The notes beneath the pieces were generated by a model, which did not search any database, had not been told where the DNA came from, and worked only from the letters and a program-made list of their open reading frames with translations. This document shows, one piece after another, positions 1-7,192 of a stretch of 21,457 bases of DNA. Within the stretch, counting starts at the first letter, position 1, and every line of letters starts with the position of its first letter. Source of the DNA: an uncultured Collinsella sp. (GTDB lineage: Bacteria > Actinomycetota > Coriobacteriia > Coriobacteriales > Coriobacteriaceae); contig CATVTM010000037.1 in NCBI GenBank assembly GCA_958346935.1, positions 1 through 21,457 of the forward strand. The letters are read 5' to 3'. Made by a program: the position numbers and the translations under genes.

Positions 1-158
1 CCGACCTCGTACACATCCGGGTAGATCAGGCAGCAACGGTAGTCGGCATCGGCCTTGGAAAGCGTACCCCACTCGTGATCGATATAGCGGCTCGGCTTCT
101 CGACCTTGGCGAGCAACGGCTCAATTAAATGAAAACAATCTTGGTACGGAACGCGCAA
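1..158 (-). CDS. B12-binding/radical SAM protein, TIGR03960-like (N-terminal fragment)
   Basis: Only the first ~52 codons are inside the window; the gene continues off the left edge. The frame reads LRVPYQDCFHLIEPLLAKVE, then KPSRYIDHEWG and a CCLIYPDVYEVG stretch. A start rich in VEKPxRYIGxEW followed by a hydrophobic strand and YPDxYExG is what I associate with the TIGR03960 family of B12-binding-type radical SAM proteins, often fused to or next to a TIGR03936 domain. The catalytic CxxxCxxC motif would lie beyond the window, so the enzymatic class is inferred. I chose the TTG at 158 because AGGGG sits 7 bases upstream, overlapping the stop of the DUF697 gene ten bases away; no ATG is available in frame. 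It is the last visible gene of the rod-shape operon. The family's usual neighbours include rod/ribosome genes, but its substrate is unknown to me. Confidence 0.7.
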   Translation of the reverse strand, partial: MRVPYQDCFHLIEPLLAKVEKPSRYIDHEWGTLSKADADYRCCLIYPDVYEV

Positions 159-168
159 CGGAAAACCC

Positions 169-1098
169 CTAAGCAGCGAGATCTGATGCGTCCTGATAGG
201 ACGCCATAGGACGGGTAGCGCCCGCGACCGTGGTCACCAGATCGCGAACGCGGGAGAACGTGGCAGTGACCACCTCGTTGGCACGGCTATAGTCGACATC
301 GCGCTCGTAAAGCGAAACGAGCGCACGGCCCATGCCGTAGGTGCCCGCGGCAGCAGTGAGCGCCTTGACGGCAAACCCAATATGCGGCGTCTGTTTGACG
401 AGCGCGCGGGTGACCGCGCGGATCACAAGACCGCCGGCAAGCACGCCCGCGACCTCGTAGCCGCGCTCAGGCTTAATGCCGCGTCCAAAGACGGCAGCGA
501 GCTCAAAGAGCATGCCCACCTGCGCCAGCGCCATAACGGGATAATCGGCGCCCGGCAAAAACACCAGCGCACCGGTCGCCATATTGGTGAGCGCGCACGA
601 GGTGATGATACGATTGGCGGCCGCGATGCGCATGAAGGCAAAGTTCGCCGCAAAAGCCGTTTCCTTGTCGGTGCGATCGAGAATCCAGCGGGCAAGCGTC
701 TCGAGCAGATACGTCTTATCGGTTGCCGCTACCACGCCGAGCATGGGCGTGGACTCCTCGATAAACGGCACCTCCACAGCAGACTCGGCAAGCACGCACA
801 CGGGCGCGCCGGCGATCACGAGCTCCTGCACGGCACTCTCCAAGCGGTCGGAACCACACGAGAGCACCAGCACCACATCGGTATCGGTCTTTGGAGCAAT
901 TCGCTCCTCCCCCAGACGCTCGACGCGCACAATGCCCGAGGTCGTCTGCGGCACAAAGGCGTCACGCACCGTCTCGGCCAGAAAGCGCGAGGCGGACGAA
1001 TCCAGATAGACCGAGACGCGCACCGGCGTATCGGAATCCTTCTTAACGGACGCGCCCATCTTAAAAGCGCGGGTCAGCTTATCTACGGGAATTTTCAT
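169..1098 (-). CDS. DUF697 domain protein of unknown function
   Basis: A 309-residue protein. Residues ~25-110 look like an alternating strand/helix fold: a strand at VRVSVYLD, DVVLVLSCGS at 74-83 and APVCVLAES at 98-106. No nucleotide-binding P-loop is visible. Residues ~150-265 match the pattern of DUF697 (YcjF/YcjX-associated): LPGADYPVMALAQVGMLFEL, then GRGIKPERGYEVAG, and a final GTYGMGRA before a charged tail. In that family the region forms hydrophobic, membrane-associated helices, often C-terminal to a GTPase domain; here no GTPase motifs (GxxxxGKS, NKxD) are present. The ATG at 1098 has GGAGGGG six bases upstream, 18 bases after the rodA stop. Co-transcription with mreBCD-mrdA-rodA suggests an envelope-associated role, which is inference. 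It could equally be a passenger of the downstream radical SAM gene. Confidence 0.75.
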   Translation of the reverse strand: MKIPVDKLTRAFKMGASVKKDSDTPVRVSVYLDSSASRFLAETVRDAFVPQTTSGIVRVERLGEERIAPKTDTDVVLVLSCGSDRLESAVQELVIAGAPVCVLAESAVEVPFIEESTPMLGVVAATDKTYLLETLARWILDRTDKETAFAANFAFMRIAAANRIITSCALTNMATGALVFLPGADYPVMALAQVGMLFELAAVFGRGIKPERGYEVAGVLAGGLVIRAVTRALVKQTPHIGFAVKALTAAAGTYGMGRALVSLYERDVDYSRANEVVTATFSRVRDLVTTVAGATRPMASYQDASDLAA

Positions 1099-1116
1099 AG
1101 CAAACCCCTCCAGCGG

Positions 1117-2343
1117 TTACGCGGCGCCCGAACGATGCCGCCATATGGATTGTACGATACCCACCGTCAGCAGCTGAATCATCATCGAAGACGAACCGAA
1201 GCTAATAAACGGTAGCGGAATACCGGTAATCGGCATCATGCCGATGCACATGCCGATGTTTTCGAAGGTCTGGAACGCCCACATGCCAACGATGCCCACA
1301 CACGAAAGACGCAAAAACAGCGACTCACACTTAAAGGCGACGCGAATCGTCGAAAAGATCAGCAGCACGTAGAGGCACAGGAGCAAAAAGGAACCACAAA
1401 AGCCAAAGGTCTCGGACAGAAAGGCGAAGACGAAGTCGGTGTGGAACTCAGGCAGAAAGCCGCCGGCTGACTGCGTCGCATGGCCCAAACCCTTACCAAA
1501 GAAGCCGCCCGAGCCAACGGCGATAAGCGACTGCTGCAGGTTGTAGGCATCGTCCGAATCGGCATTATCGGGGTCGATAAAGACCGTCAGACGGTTCATC
1601 TGATACTGCTTGATGAGCACATCGTGGCCGAGCAGCGAATCAAAGACCGAATCAAGCGCCAGGACGAGGGCCACCAGGCCCACAAGCAGGGCCAGGGTCG
1701 ACAGCACCCATTCGCGACGCGCACCGCTCATACAGATGACGATAGCGCCGGAAACCAGCACGACCAGGCCCGATCCCAGGTCGCCCATGGCAACGACGGC
1801 CAAAAACGGAATGGACAGCATGCCGCAGAGCTTGACGTAGTCGCGAACGGTATCGATGCGGCCGTTATACTGCGATCCAAGCGTAGCAATAAAGAAGATG
1901 GTGATGAGCTTGGCAAGCTCAACCGGCTGGAATGTCAAGCCAATACCGGGAATCTTGATCCAGCCCGTCATGCCCAGACCGCCCGTATAGGACAGACCCG
2001 GAATCTTGGGCGAGAGGATCACGATCAGGTCGATGACGAGCAACGCCGTCGAGAAATTGGAAATACCGCGCAGATCGGTACGCCAGACCAGCACCGCCAG
2101 CACCGCTCCGATGCCAATTCCCAGCAGATGGCGTGAGAACGAGGCATCGGCCTTAAACTGCGAAGCCGACCAGATGATGATGGCACCGTAGGCAACGAGC
2201 GCCACAGTAGCCACGAGCACACCGATATGCACCTTTTGGCGAAACGTGCCGCGCGAGGCCGAAAGTTGCTTGTTGACGCGGTCCAGGCTGCTGCGAGAGC
2301 CGGTTTTGGTTGAACGGAACAGATCCGCCGGAGAAAAATCCAT
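1117..2343 (-). CDS. rodA: rod shape-determining SEDS glycosyltransferase RodA
   Basis: A 408-residue polytopic membrane protein of the SEDS family (RodA/FtsW/SpoVE). It polymerises lipid II into glycan strands during side-wall growth, paired with the PBP2 transpeptidase encoded immediately upstream. After a ~38-residue basic cytoplasmic N-terminus come about ten hydrophobic segments. Family landmarks are FQPVELAKL at 138-146, GDLGSG at 187-192 (usual form QPDLGTA), QQSLIAVGSGGFFGKGLG at 270-287 and LPEFHTDFVFAFLSE at 297-311. Asp303 in HTDF is the position I take as the family's catalytic acid. PITGIPLPFISFGSSS at 371-386 is the C-terminal signature. The RodA rather than FtsW call rests on location in the mre/mrdA operon. 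The ATG at 2343 has a perfect AGGAGG five bases upstream that overlaps the mrdA stop region; the gap is nine bases. Confidence 0.95.
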   Translation of the reverse strand: MDFSPADLFRSTKTGSRSSLDRVNKQLSASRGTFRQKVHIGVLVATVALVAYGAIIIWSASQFKADASFSRHLLGIGIGAVLAVLVWRTDLRGISNFSTALLVIDLIVILSPKIPGLSYTGGLGMTGWIKIPGIGLTFQPVELAKLITIFFIATLGSQYNGRIDTVRDYVKLCGMLSIPFLAVVAMGDLGSGLVVLVSGAIVICMSGARREWVLSTLALLVGLVALVLALDSVFDSLLGHDVLIKQYQMNRLTVFIDPDNADSDDAYNLQQSLIAVGSGGFFGKGLGHATQSAGGFLPEFHTDFVFAFLSETFGFCGSFLLLCLYVLLIFSTIRVAFKCESLFLRLSCVGIVGMWAFQTFENIGMCIGMMPITGIPLPFISFGSSSMMIQLLTVGIVQSIWRHRSGAA

Positions 2344-2352
2344 CGCAACCTC

Positions 2353-4422
2353 CTATCGAACCGAAGAATCGCCCGAGGCCGAAGAGGTATCGGGCTCGTC
2401 ATAAATCACGCCGAGCACGTCGCGCACGACATGCATCGCGGTATCTGAGCCGCCGCCGCCCTGCTCCAGAACAGTAGCGATGACATACTTGGGATCATCG
2501 GCCGGTGCATAGGCGCAGAACCACGCGTATTCGTCCTCGCCACTTTTCTCACCCGTGCCCGACTTGCCGTATACCTGCGGCGTCAGGGTGCCAAAGTGAG
2601 CCGCCAGGGACGTCGATGCCGTGTAAATCACGTCGTGCATGCCGTTGCGAACAAGAGCCAAATCCGAATCACTGTTGATCTTGGCCTCCAGGCGCTTCTT
2701 CTTGCCCTTGCCGTTGTACTTATAGGCATCACCGTCGCCATCGCGCGACACGGCAGACAAAAACACGTGAGGCACGTACTGTTTGCCGCCGTTGGCAAGA
2801 CCCATATAGGCGCACGCCATCTGCAGGGGCGTCACCAGAATGTCGCCCTGGCCGATGGCAATGTTGGTCATATCGCCGGCATTCCACTTGCGGTCCTCGG
2901 CAGAGGCGTCGGTAAAGTACGACTCTTTCCACTCGGCATCGGGAATACGGCCCGCGCCCTCACTCGGCAGATCAATGCCGCAGGTCTTGCCTAGGCCCCA
3001 GCGACGAAAGACCTCCTGCAGGCCCTCGGGATGTTGCTCGTCATAGAAGAACGCCTTGCCCATGTCGTAGAAGACGGGGTCGCACGAGTTGGCGATACCC
3101 GACTGCAGCGTCATGGTGCCGTGGCCAGAAGTCAGCCAGCAGCGCTTGCCCCAAGCCTTGCCCAGGCCCGTCCAATAGCCCGTGCAGTTGGTTGTCTGCG
3201 TTGAAGTGTAGGTTCCAAACTCAAGACCGGCCAGTGCCGAGAGCGGCTTGATGGTCGAGGCCGACATGTACTGTCCGCTAATGGCGCGGTTGATCAGCGG
3301 GTGCGAACCTTTGTCATCATTGAGCTCGGTCCACACGTCATTTGAGACGCCGCCGATGAAGACGGACGGATCGAACTTGGGCTCGCTCGCCATGCCCAGG
3401 ATCTCGCCATTGTTGGGATCGAGACACACCACAGCGCCGTTACCGGCATTGCTGTAGCCAGTGGTCTTGGCAAGCTCGATAGCGCTCGCCAGTGCCGTCT
3501 CACAGGCCTGTTGGATCTTAAGGTCGAGCGTGAGCTTAATGTCGGAGCCGGCCTTCGCGGGCACGGCGCCGGCCTGACCGGTCACATTGCCCGAGGCATC
3601 GACCTTGACGGTCTGCTCGCCACGAATACCCTGCAGCAGGTTTTCGTAGTAGCTCTCAACGCCCGCCTGGCCCACGATATCGCCCGACTGGTACGTAATC
3701 TTGCCAGCAGAAGCATCATCATCGCCAGAGGTTTTCTTATTCTGGGCCTCGAGCTGCTCGGAGGTAATGGTGCCGGTATAGCCCAAGATATGGCATGCCG
3801 TCTCGCCATATGGATACTGGCGCTCGGTACGCTCGGCAATCTTGACGCCCGGGAACTCGCCGGCATGCTCCTGAATATAGGCAACCGTGGAGCGACGGAC
3901 GTCCGTCGCGATTGTATGCAGGCTCTGAGCGCCCTCTGTATTGTCCTGAATATTGCGAAGGACCGCCACGTAAGGCATTCCAAGCACGTTGGCAAGATGG
4001 CGAACCAGAACCTCATCCTCCGCAAGGTCGCGGTAGGCCACGACAGCAAGTGAGGGACGGTTCTGGACAAGCGCCACGCCATTGCGGTCAAGGATGCGAC
4101 CGCGCACAGCGGGTGTGGTAACGGTGCGAGTCTGATTACTATTAGCCTGCTTCTCGTAATAGTCCGACGAGACCATCTGCATGCCCCACAGCTTGACGGC
4201 AAGTGCCGCAAACATCGCGCCCACACCCGTGGTGAGGATGGAAAAGCGGCCCTTAAAGGCGGTCGCCGCGGTATTGCCCTCGCCCTCGGTGGCGCGCGGG
4301 GCCGTTCCATGCTGCGTATCGTAGGTAAAACGGGAATCGCCACGACGCATGATGACCAGCGCGACCACGATGGCCACAACCAGCACGATACCGGCGATAA
4401 TAACCGTCAACTGGGAAGACAT
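2353..4422 (-). CDS. mrdA: penicillin-binding protein 2 (class B PBP, elongasome transpeptidase)
   Basis: A 689-residue class B PBP that cross-links peptidoglycan in the elongasome with RodA. Active-site motifs: STIK at 389-392 (nucleophile Ser389, Lys392), SCD at 446-448 as the SxN/SxD element, and KSGTGE from 620. The non-catalytic dimerisation/pedestal part spans ~100-300, including the RGRILDRNGVAL motif at 108-118 and RTERQYPYGETACHILGY at 198-215 typical of PBP2. Unusually, two hydrophobic segments precede it: residues ~6-25 followed by RR, and ~61-84. Standard class B PBPs have one. Both lie in the same open frame, and the ATG at 4422 has GGGGAGG seven bases upstream, so the longer start is supported. 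A variable insertion rich in Asp/Ser/Lys lies at 227-240. The C-terminal ~15 residues are polar low complexity. It sits 13 bases after mreD. Confidence 0.95.
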   Translation of the reverse strand: MSSQLTVIIAGIVLVVAIVVALVIMRRGDSRFTYDTQHGTAPRATEGEGNTAATAFKGRFSILTTGVGAMFAALAVKLWGMQMVSSDYYEKQANSNQTRTVTTPAVRGRILDRNGVALVQNRPSLAVVAYRDLAEDEVLVRHLANVLGMPYVAVLRNIQDNTEGAQSLHTIATDVRRSTVAYIQEHAGEFPGVKIAERTERQYPYGETACHILGYTGTITSEQLEAQNKKTSGDDDASAGKITYQSGDIVGQAGVESYYENLLQGIRGEQTVKVDASGNVTGQAGAVPAKAGSDIKLTLDLKIQQACETALASAIELAKTTGYSNAGNGAVVCLDPNNGEILGMASEPKFDPSVFIGGVSNDVWTELNDDKGSHPLINRAISGQYMSASTIKPLSALAGLEFGTYTSTQTTNCTGYWTGLGKAWGKRCWLTSGHGTMTLQSGIANSCDPVFYDMGKAFFYDEQHPEGLQEVFRRWGLGKTCGIDLPSEGAGRIPDAEWKESYFTDASAEDRKWNAGDMTNIAIGQGDILVTPLQMACAYMGLANGGKQYVPHVFLSAVSRDGDGDAYKYNGKGKKKRLEAKINSDSDLALVRNGMHDVIYTASTSLAAHFGTLTPQVYGKSGTGEKSGEDEYAWFCAYAPADDPKYVIATVLEQGGGGSDTAMHVVRDVLGVIYDEPDTSSASGDSSVR

Positions 4423-4435
4423 CTATGGGCCTCCC

Positions 4436-5002
4436 CTATTTGAGCTTGCGGGTCTTGGGCTTAAAGCGCATACCCGTCTGGCGTCCGCCACGCGCGGAGA
4501 ATCCATAGCCGGACTGCGGCACGACGCCGGACATCAAAAACGGAATGGCAACCAGACCCGTCAGGATCGAGGACGGCAGTGCATGGCCGAAGATCGCCAC
4601 GACAAAGCTCGTCTCCAAACCCATAAACAGCAAGATGATGCTGTAGATCACATTAATGACGAGCGCGAAGGCGCCCACGGTGACGCCGCGCGCACTCGGG
4701 CTACCGCCCGTCTGACCGACGGCACTGTGCACCAGGGCAAAAGAACCCACGGTCAGCAGGAGCGACATAACGCCCACCGGCACGGCAGCGGACAGGTCAT
4801 AAAACAAGCCGCTGCAAAAACCGCACACGACGGCACGGGTCGGGTCGCCCGAGAACACGCTTAGGCACACCAAGATAATCATGAAGTTGACGCGACCGCC
4901 CGCAATGGAGATCTGCGGTGCCAGGCCTGCCTGCAGCAGCACGCATACAATTGCGGCAATCACAAACGTGCGGGAGCTCATCCCCTGCTCGTGTAGATCC
5001 AT
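4436..5002 (-). CDS. mreD: rod shape-determining protein MreD
   Basis: An integral membrane protein of 188 residues (190 if the ATG at 5008 is used). It bridges MreC and the RodA/PBP2 synthase in the elongasome. About five to six hydrophobic segments are visible, starting SSRTFVIAAIVCVLLQAGLAP, then VNFMIILVCLSVFSGDPTRAVVCGFCSGLFYDLS, which is the most MreD-like part (P and G-FxxGLxxDL pattern). The C-terminus is strongly basic (GGRQTGMRFKPKTRKLK), as expected for a cytoplasmic tail. Sequence conservation in this family is low, so position between mreC and mrdA is important evidence. I prefer the second ATG (5002): the GGGGG Shine-Dalgarno overlapping the mreC stop lies seven bases upstream of it, but only one base from the ATG at 5008. 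Confidence 0.88.
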   Translation of the reverse strand: MDLHEQGMSSRTFVIAAIVCVLLQAGLAPQISIAGGRVNFMIILVCLSVFSGDPTRAVVCGFCSGLFYDLSAAVPVGVMSLLLTVGSFALVHSAVGQTGGSPSARGVTVGAFALVINVIYSIILLFMGLETSFVVAIFGHALPSSILTGLVAIPFLMSGVVPQSGYGFSARGGRQTGMRFKPKTRKLK

Positions 5003-5013
5003 GGACATGCCCC

Positions 5014-6012
5014 CTATTCGCTCGAGCCGGAATCGGTCGTCTCGGACGTGTCGGAACTGTCATCCGAACTCTCGTCCTTCGTCTTGGTCGCAGCATCGCG
5101 CGACGTTCCCTGCGGCGTGCTGTTGGCCGTGCTCACGTCCTCATCCGAGGCCGACTGTTCGTCGGTCAGCGAGGTGATGACCAGCACTTCCTCGTTGTTC
5201 TCGGCCGTGGTCTGAGCGCGCACCACAATGGTGTAGTACACGTCGTTTGCCGATTTCTCAACCGACGAGACGGTGCCGAGCGGTAGACCCTTGGGGAACA
5301 CACCGCCAATGCCCGAGGTCACGATGATGTCGCCAACCTTAACGTCGGAGTCGACGCTCACGTACTCAAGACGCAGCGTGCCATCAGCCTGACCCTGAAG
5401 CATGCCCTGGGCGCGCGTGTCCTGCACCATGGCGGACACGCCCGAGTTCTCGTCGCCAATCAGGCGCACGGTCGATGTCTTAGCCGATACCTCGATAATC
5501 TGGCCGATAACACCGGCAGAACTCGTCACGGGCATGTTGATGGTAAGGCCGTCGGCAGAGCCCTTGTCGATGGTAACGGTCGAGGTCCAGGCATCGCCCG
5601 AGGCACCAACGATACGAGCAGCGGTCGATTTGAGGTTATAGGTCGACTGCAGGCCGACCAGCCCCTCCAGACGCTCAGCGGTCTTTTGAGCCTCGGAGAG
5701 CTCAGCAACCTTAGAGGTCAGTTCCTCGTTTTGCTTCTTGAGCTCGTCGAGCGTGTCCTGCGACGCCGTAAGGTTAGAGAACACGTTGCCGATGGCATTG
5801 AAAGGAGCCGCCACAGCCGAACCCACAAAGCGCACCGGCGAGGTAATCGTCGTTACGCCCGAACGCACGGCATGAATCGGCCCTGCCTCGCCCTCGCGGA
5901 TGTAAAACGTGAGCAGCAACACCGAAATCAGGCTGAAAACAATCAACGGGCGCATACCCGTTGATTGTCGCTTGGTATTCAGATTTGTGGAGAAACCCGA
6001 AGATCGTGCCAA
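5014..6012 (-). CDS. mreC: rod shape-determining protein MreC
   Basis: A 332-residue bitopic protein: short cytoplasmic N-terminus, one transmembrane helix at ~21-38 (RPLIVFSLISVLLLTFYI), a periplasm-side coiled coil at ~84-118 (QDTLDELKKQNEELTSKVAE) and the double beta-barrel MreC domain at ~125-282. Barrel landmarks are STVTIDKGSADGL at 144-156, GVIGQIIEV at 167-175, VRLIGDENSGVSAMV at 182-196, and VGDIIVTSGIGGVFPKGLPLG at 226-246. It scaffolds and activates the RodA/PBP2 complex. The C-terminal ~50 residues (284-332) are an acidic Ser/Thr/Asp/Glu-rich extension beyond the usual domain end, predicted outside the membrane. The start is TTG at 6012, supported by AAGGTGG seven bases upstream. 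It follows mreB by 21 bases. Confidence 0.95.
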   Translation of the reverse strand: MARSSGFSTNLNTKRQSTGMRPLIVFSLISVLLLTFYIREGEAGPIHAVRSGVTTITSPVRFVGSAVAAPFNAIGNVFSNLTASQDTLDELKKQNEELTSKVAELSEAQKTAERLEGLVGLQSTYNLKSTAARIVGASGDAWTSTVTIDKGSADGLTINMPVTSSAGVIGQIIEVSAKTSTVRLIGDENSGVSAMVQDTRAQGMLQGQADGTLRLEYVSVDSDVKVGDIIVTSGIGGVFPKGLPLGTVSSVEKSANDVYYTIVVRAQTTAENNEEVLVITSLTDEQSASDEDVSTANSTPQGTSRDAATKTKDESSDDSSDTSETTDSGSSE

Positions 6013-6033
6013 ATGGAATCCACCTTTTGGAAA

Positions 6034-7077
6034 TTAAGCATTGGTCTGGACGAAGCCGCCATCAAACGCATTGGCCTCGAGCACGCGGGCACAGCCGTTA
6101 ACGACGTTATCGAGCGCCGTGGGGCTGACGTTGACCGAAACGCCGGTCTCATCGCGCAGACGCACGTCGAGACCGCGTAGCAGAGCGCCACCACCGGTCA
6201 GCAAAATGCCGTAGTACATAAGGTCAGAGGCAAGATCGGGCGGCGTGGCATCGAGGGCGTCCTTGACGGCCTTGGCCATCTCGTCGAGCGGCTTGTTGAG
6301 CGCGCGACGAATCTCCTCGCTCTCGATGCGCACGGTCTTGGGCAGACCGGTGATCACGTCGCGGCCGTTGACCTCGACGTCGAGCTCGTCCTTGAGCGGC
6401 ACGGCGGAGCCGACCTTAATCTTGATATCCTCTGCCGTACGCTCGCCGATGGCCAGGTTGTAGGCATCGCGAACGTGCGTGAGGATGGCCTGATCGAACT
6501 CGTCGCCGGCAATACGGATGGACTGCGAAACGACGATGCCGCCCATAGCGATAACGGCAACCTCGGTGGTACCGCCACCGATGTCGATGACCATGGAGCC
6601 GGTGGGTTCCTCGACGGGCAGGTCGGCGCCGATAGCGGCGGCCATAGGCTCTTCGATCAGATAGGCCTGGCGGGCACCGGCCTGGATCGTGGCCTCAAAG
6701 ACAGCGCGCTTCTCGACCGACGTGACACCGGAGGGAACGCAGACGACAACACGCGGACGCGGAGTCCACGGATAGCGCTTCTCGGAAGCCTTGTCGATAA
6801 AGTAGCGGAGCATGGCCTCGGTAACATCGAAGTCGGCGATGACGCCGTCCTTCAGGGGACGAACGGCCACGATGTTGCCGGGCGTACGGCCGAGCATGCG
6901 CTTCGCCTCGATACCGACCGCCAGGATGCGCTCGTCGTTCTTGTCGATAGCGACAACAGAGGGCTCGCGAATGACGATGCCCTTGCCGCGCACGGAGACA
7001 AGCGTATTTGCGGTGCCGAGGTCGATGGCAAGATCGCCCGCATAGCTACCAAAGAACATATCCATCAAAGAAAACAA
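6034..7077 (-). CDS. mreB: rod shape-determining actin homologue MreB
   Basis: A 347-residue actin-fold ATPase that forms membrane-bound filaments directing side-wall synthesis. Visible motifs are phosphate-1 DLGTANT at 19-25, VVCVPSGVTSVEKRAV at 111-126, IEEPMAAAIGADLP at 141-154, phosphate-2 DIGGGTTEVAV at 165-175 and the adenosine-binding LTGGGALLRGLD near residue 295. The N-terminal MFSLMDMFFG is hydrophobic and could serve as the membrane-contact patch. Length is normal for the family. The start is TTG at 7077: AGGAG lies five bases upstream, whereas the in-frame ATG at 7065 would be 17 bases from it. First gene of the rod operon; a hairpin at 7138-7170 separates it from the TPR gene upstream, so a promoter should lie in 7078-7137. 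Confidence 0.97.
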   Translation of the reverse strand: MFSLMDMFFGSYAGDLAIDLGTANTLVSVRGKGIVIREPSVVAIDKNDERILAVGIEAKRMLGRTPGNIVAVRPLKDGVIADFDVTEAMLRYFIDKASEKRYPWTPRPRVVVCVPSGVTSVEKRAVFEATIQAGARQAYLIEEPMAAAIGADLPVEEPTGSMVIDIGGGTTEVAVIAMGGIVVSQSIRIAGDEFDQAILTHVRDAYNLAIGERTAEDIKIKVGSAVPLKDELDVEVNGRDVITGLPKTVRIESEEIRRALNKPLDEMAKAVKDALDATPPDLASDLMYYGILLTGGGALLRGLDVRLRDETGVSVNVSPTALDNVVNGCARVLEANAFDGGFVQTNA

Positions 7078-7122
7078 CGCAACTCCTGATGTGTTGGATG
7101 ATTGCTGGAAAACTACTAGCTC

Positions 7123-7128
7123 ATCATA
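7123..7128 (-). promoter_or_regulatory. possible mreB -10 element
   Basis: On the minus strand the hexamer TATGAT (5 of 6 to the sigma-70-type -10 consensus) lies about 45 bases upstream of the mreB start and just downstream of the TPR-gene hairpin. I see no convincing -35 at 16-19 bases, so this is only a candidate. It is flanked by CTAG repeats on each side. Confidence 0.3.
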
Positions 7129-7137
7129 CTAGCGCAA

Positions 7138-7170
7138 GCCCGGCACCTCACTTGCGGTGAAGCGCCGGGC
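7138..7170 (-). terminator. GC-rich hairpin after the TPR gene, probable terminator
   Basis: A seven-base-pair perfect stem, GCCCGGC at 7138-7144 pairing with GCCGGGC at 7164-7170, can be extended inward by CACC/GGTG (7144-7147 with 7156-7159). It lies 22 bases past the TPR stop codon and upstream of mreB. The minus-strand sequence after the stem starts TTGCGCTAG, so there is no real U-tract. Termination may be weak or factor-assisted, leaving some read-through into mreB possible. Confidence 0.55.
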
Positions 7171-7192
7171 AAAGCTAAATCCCATAAGGTCA

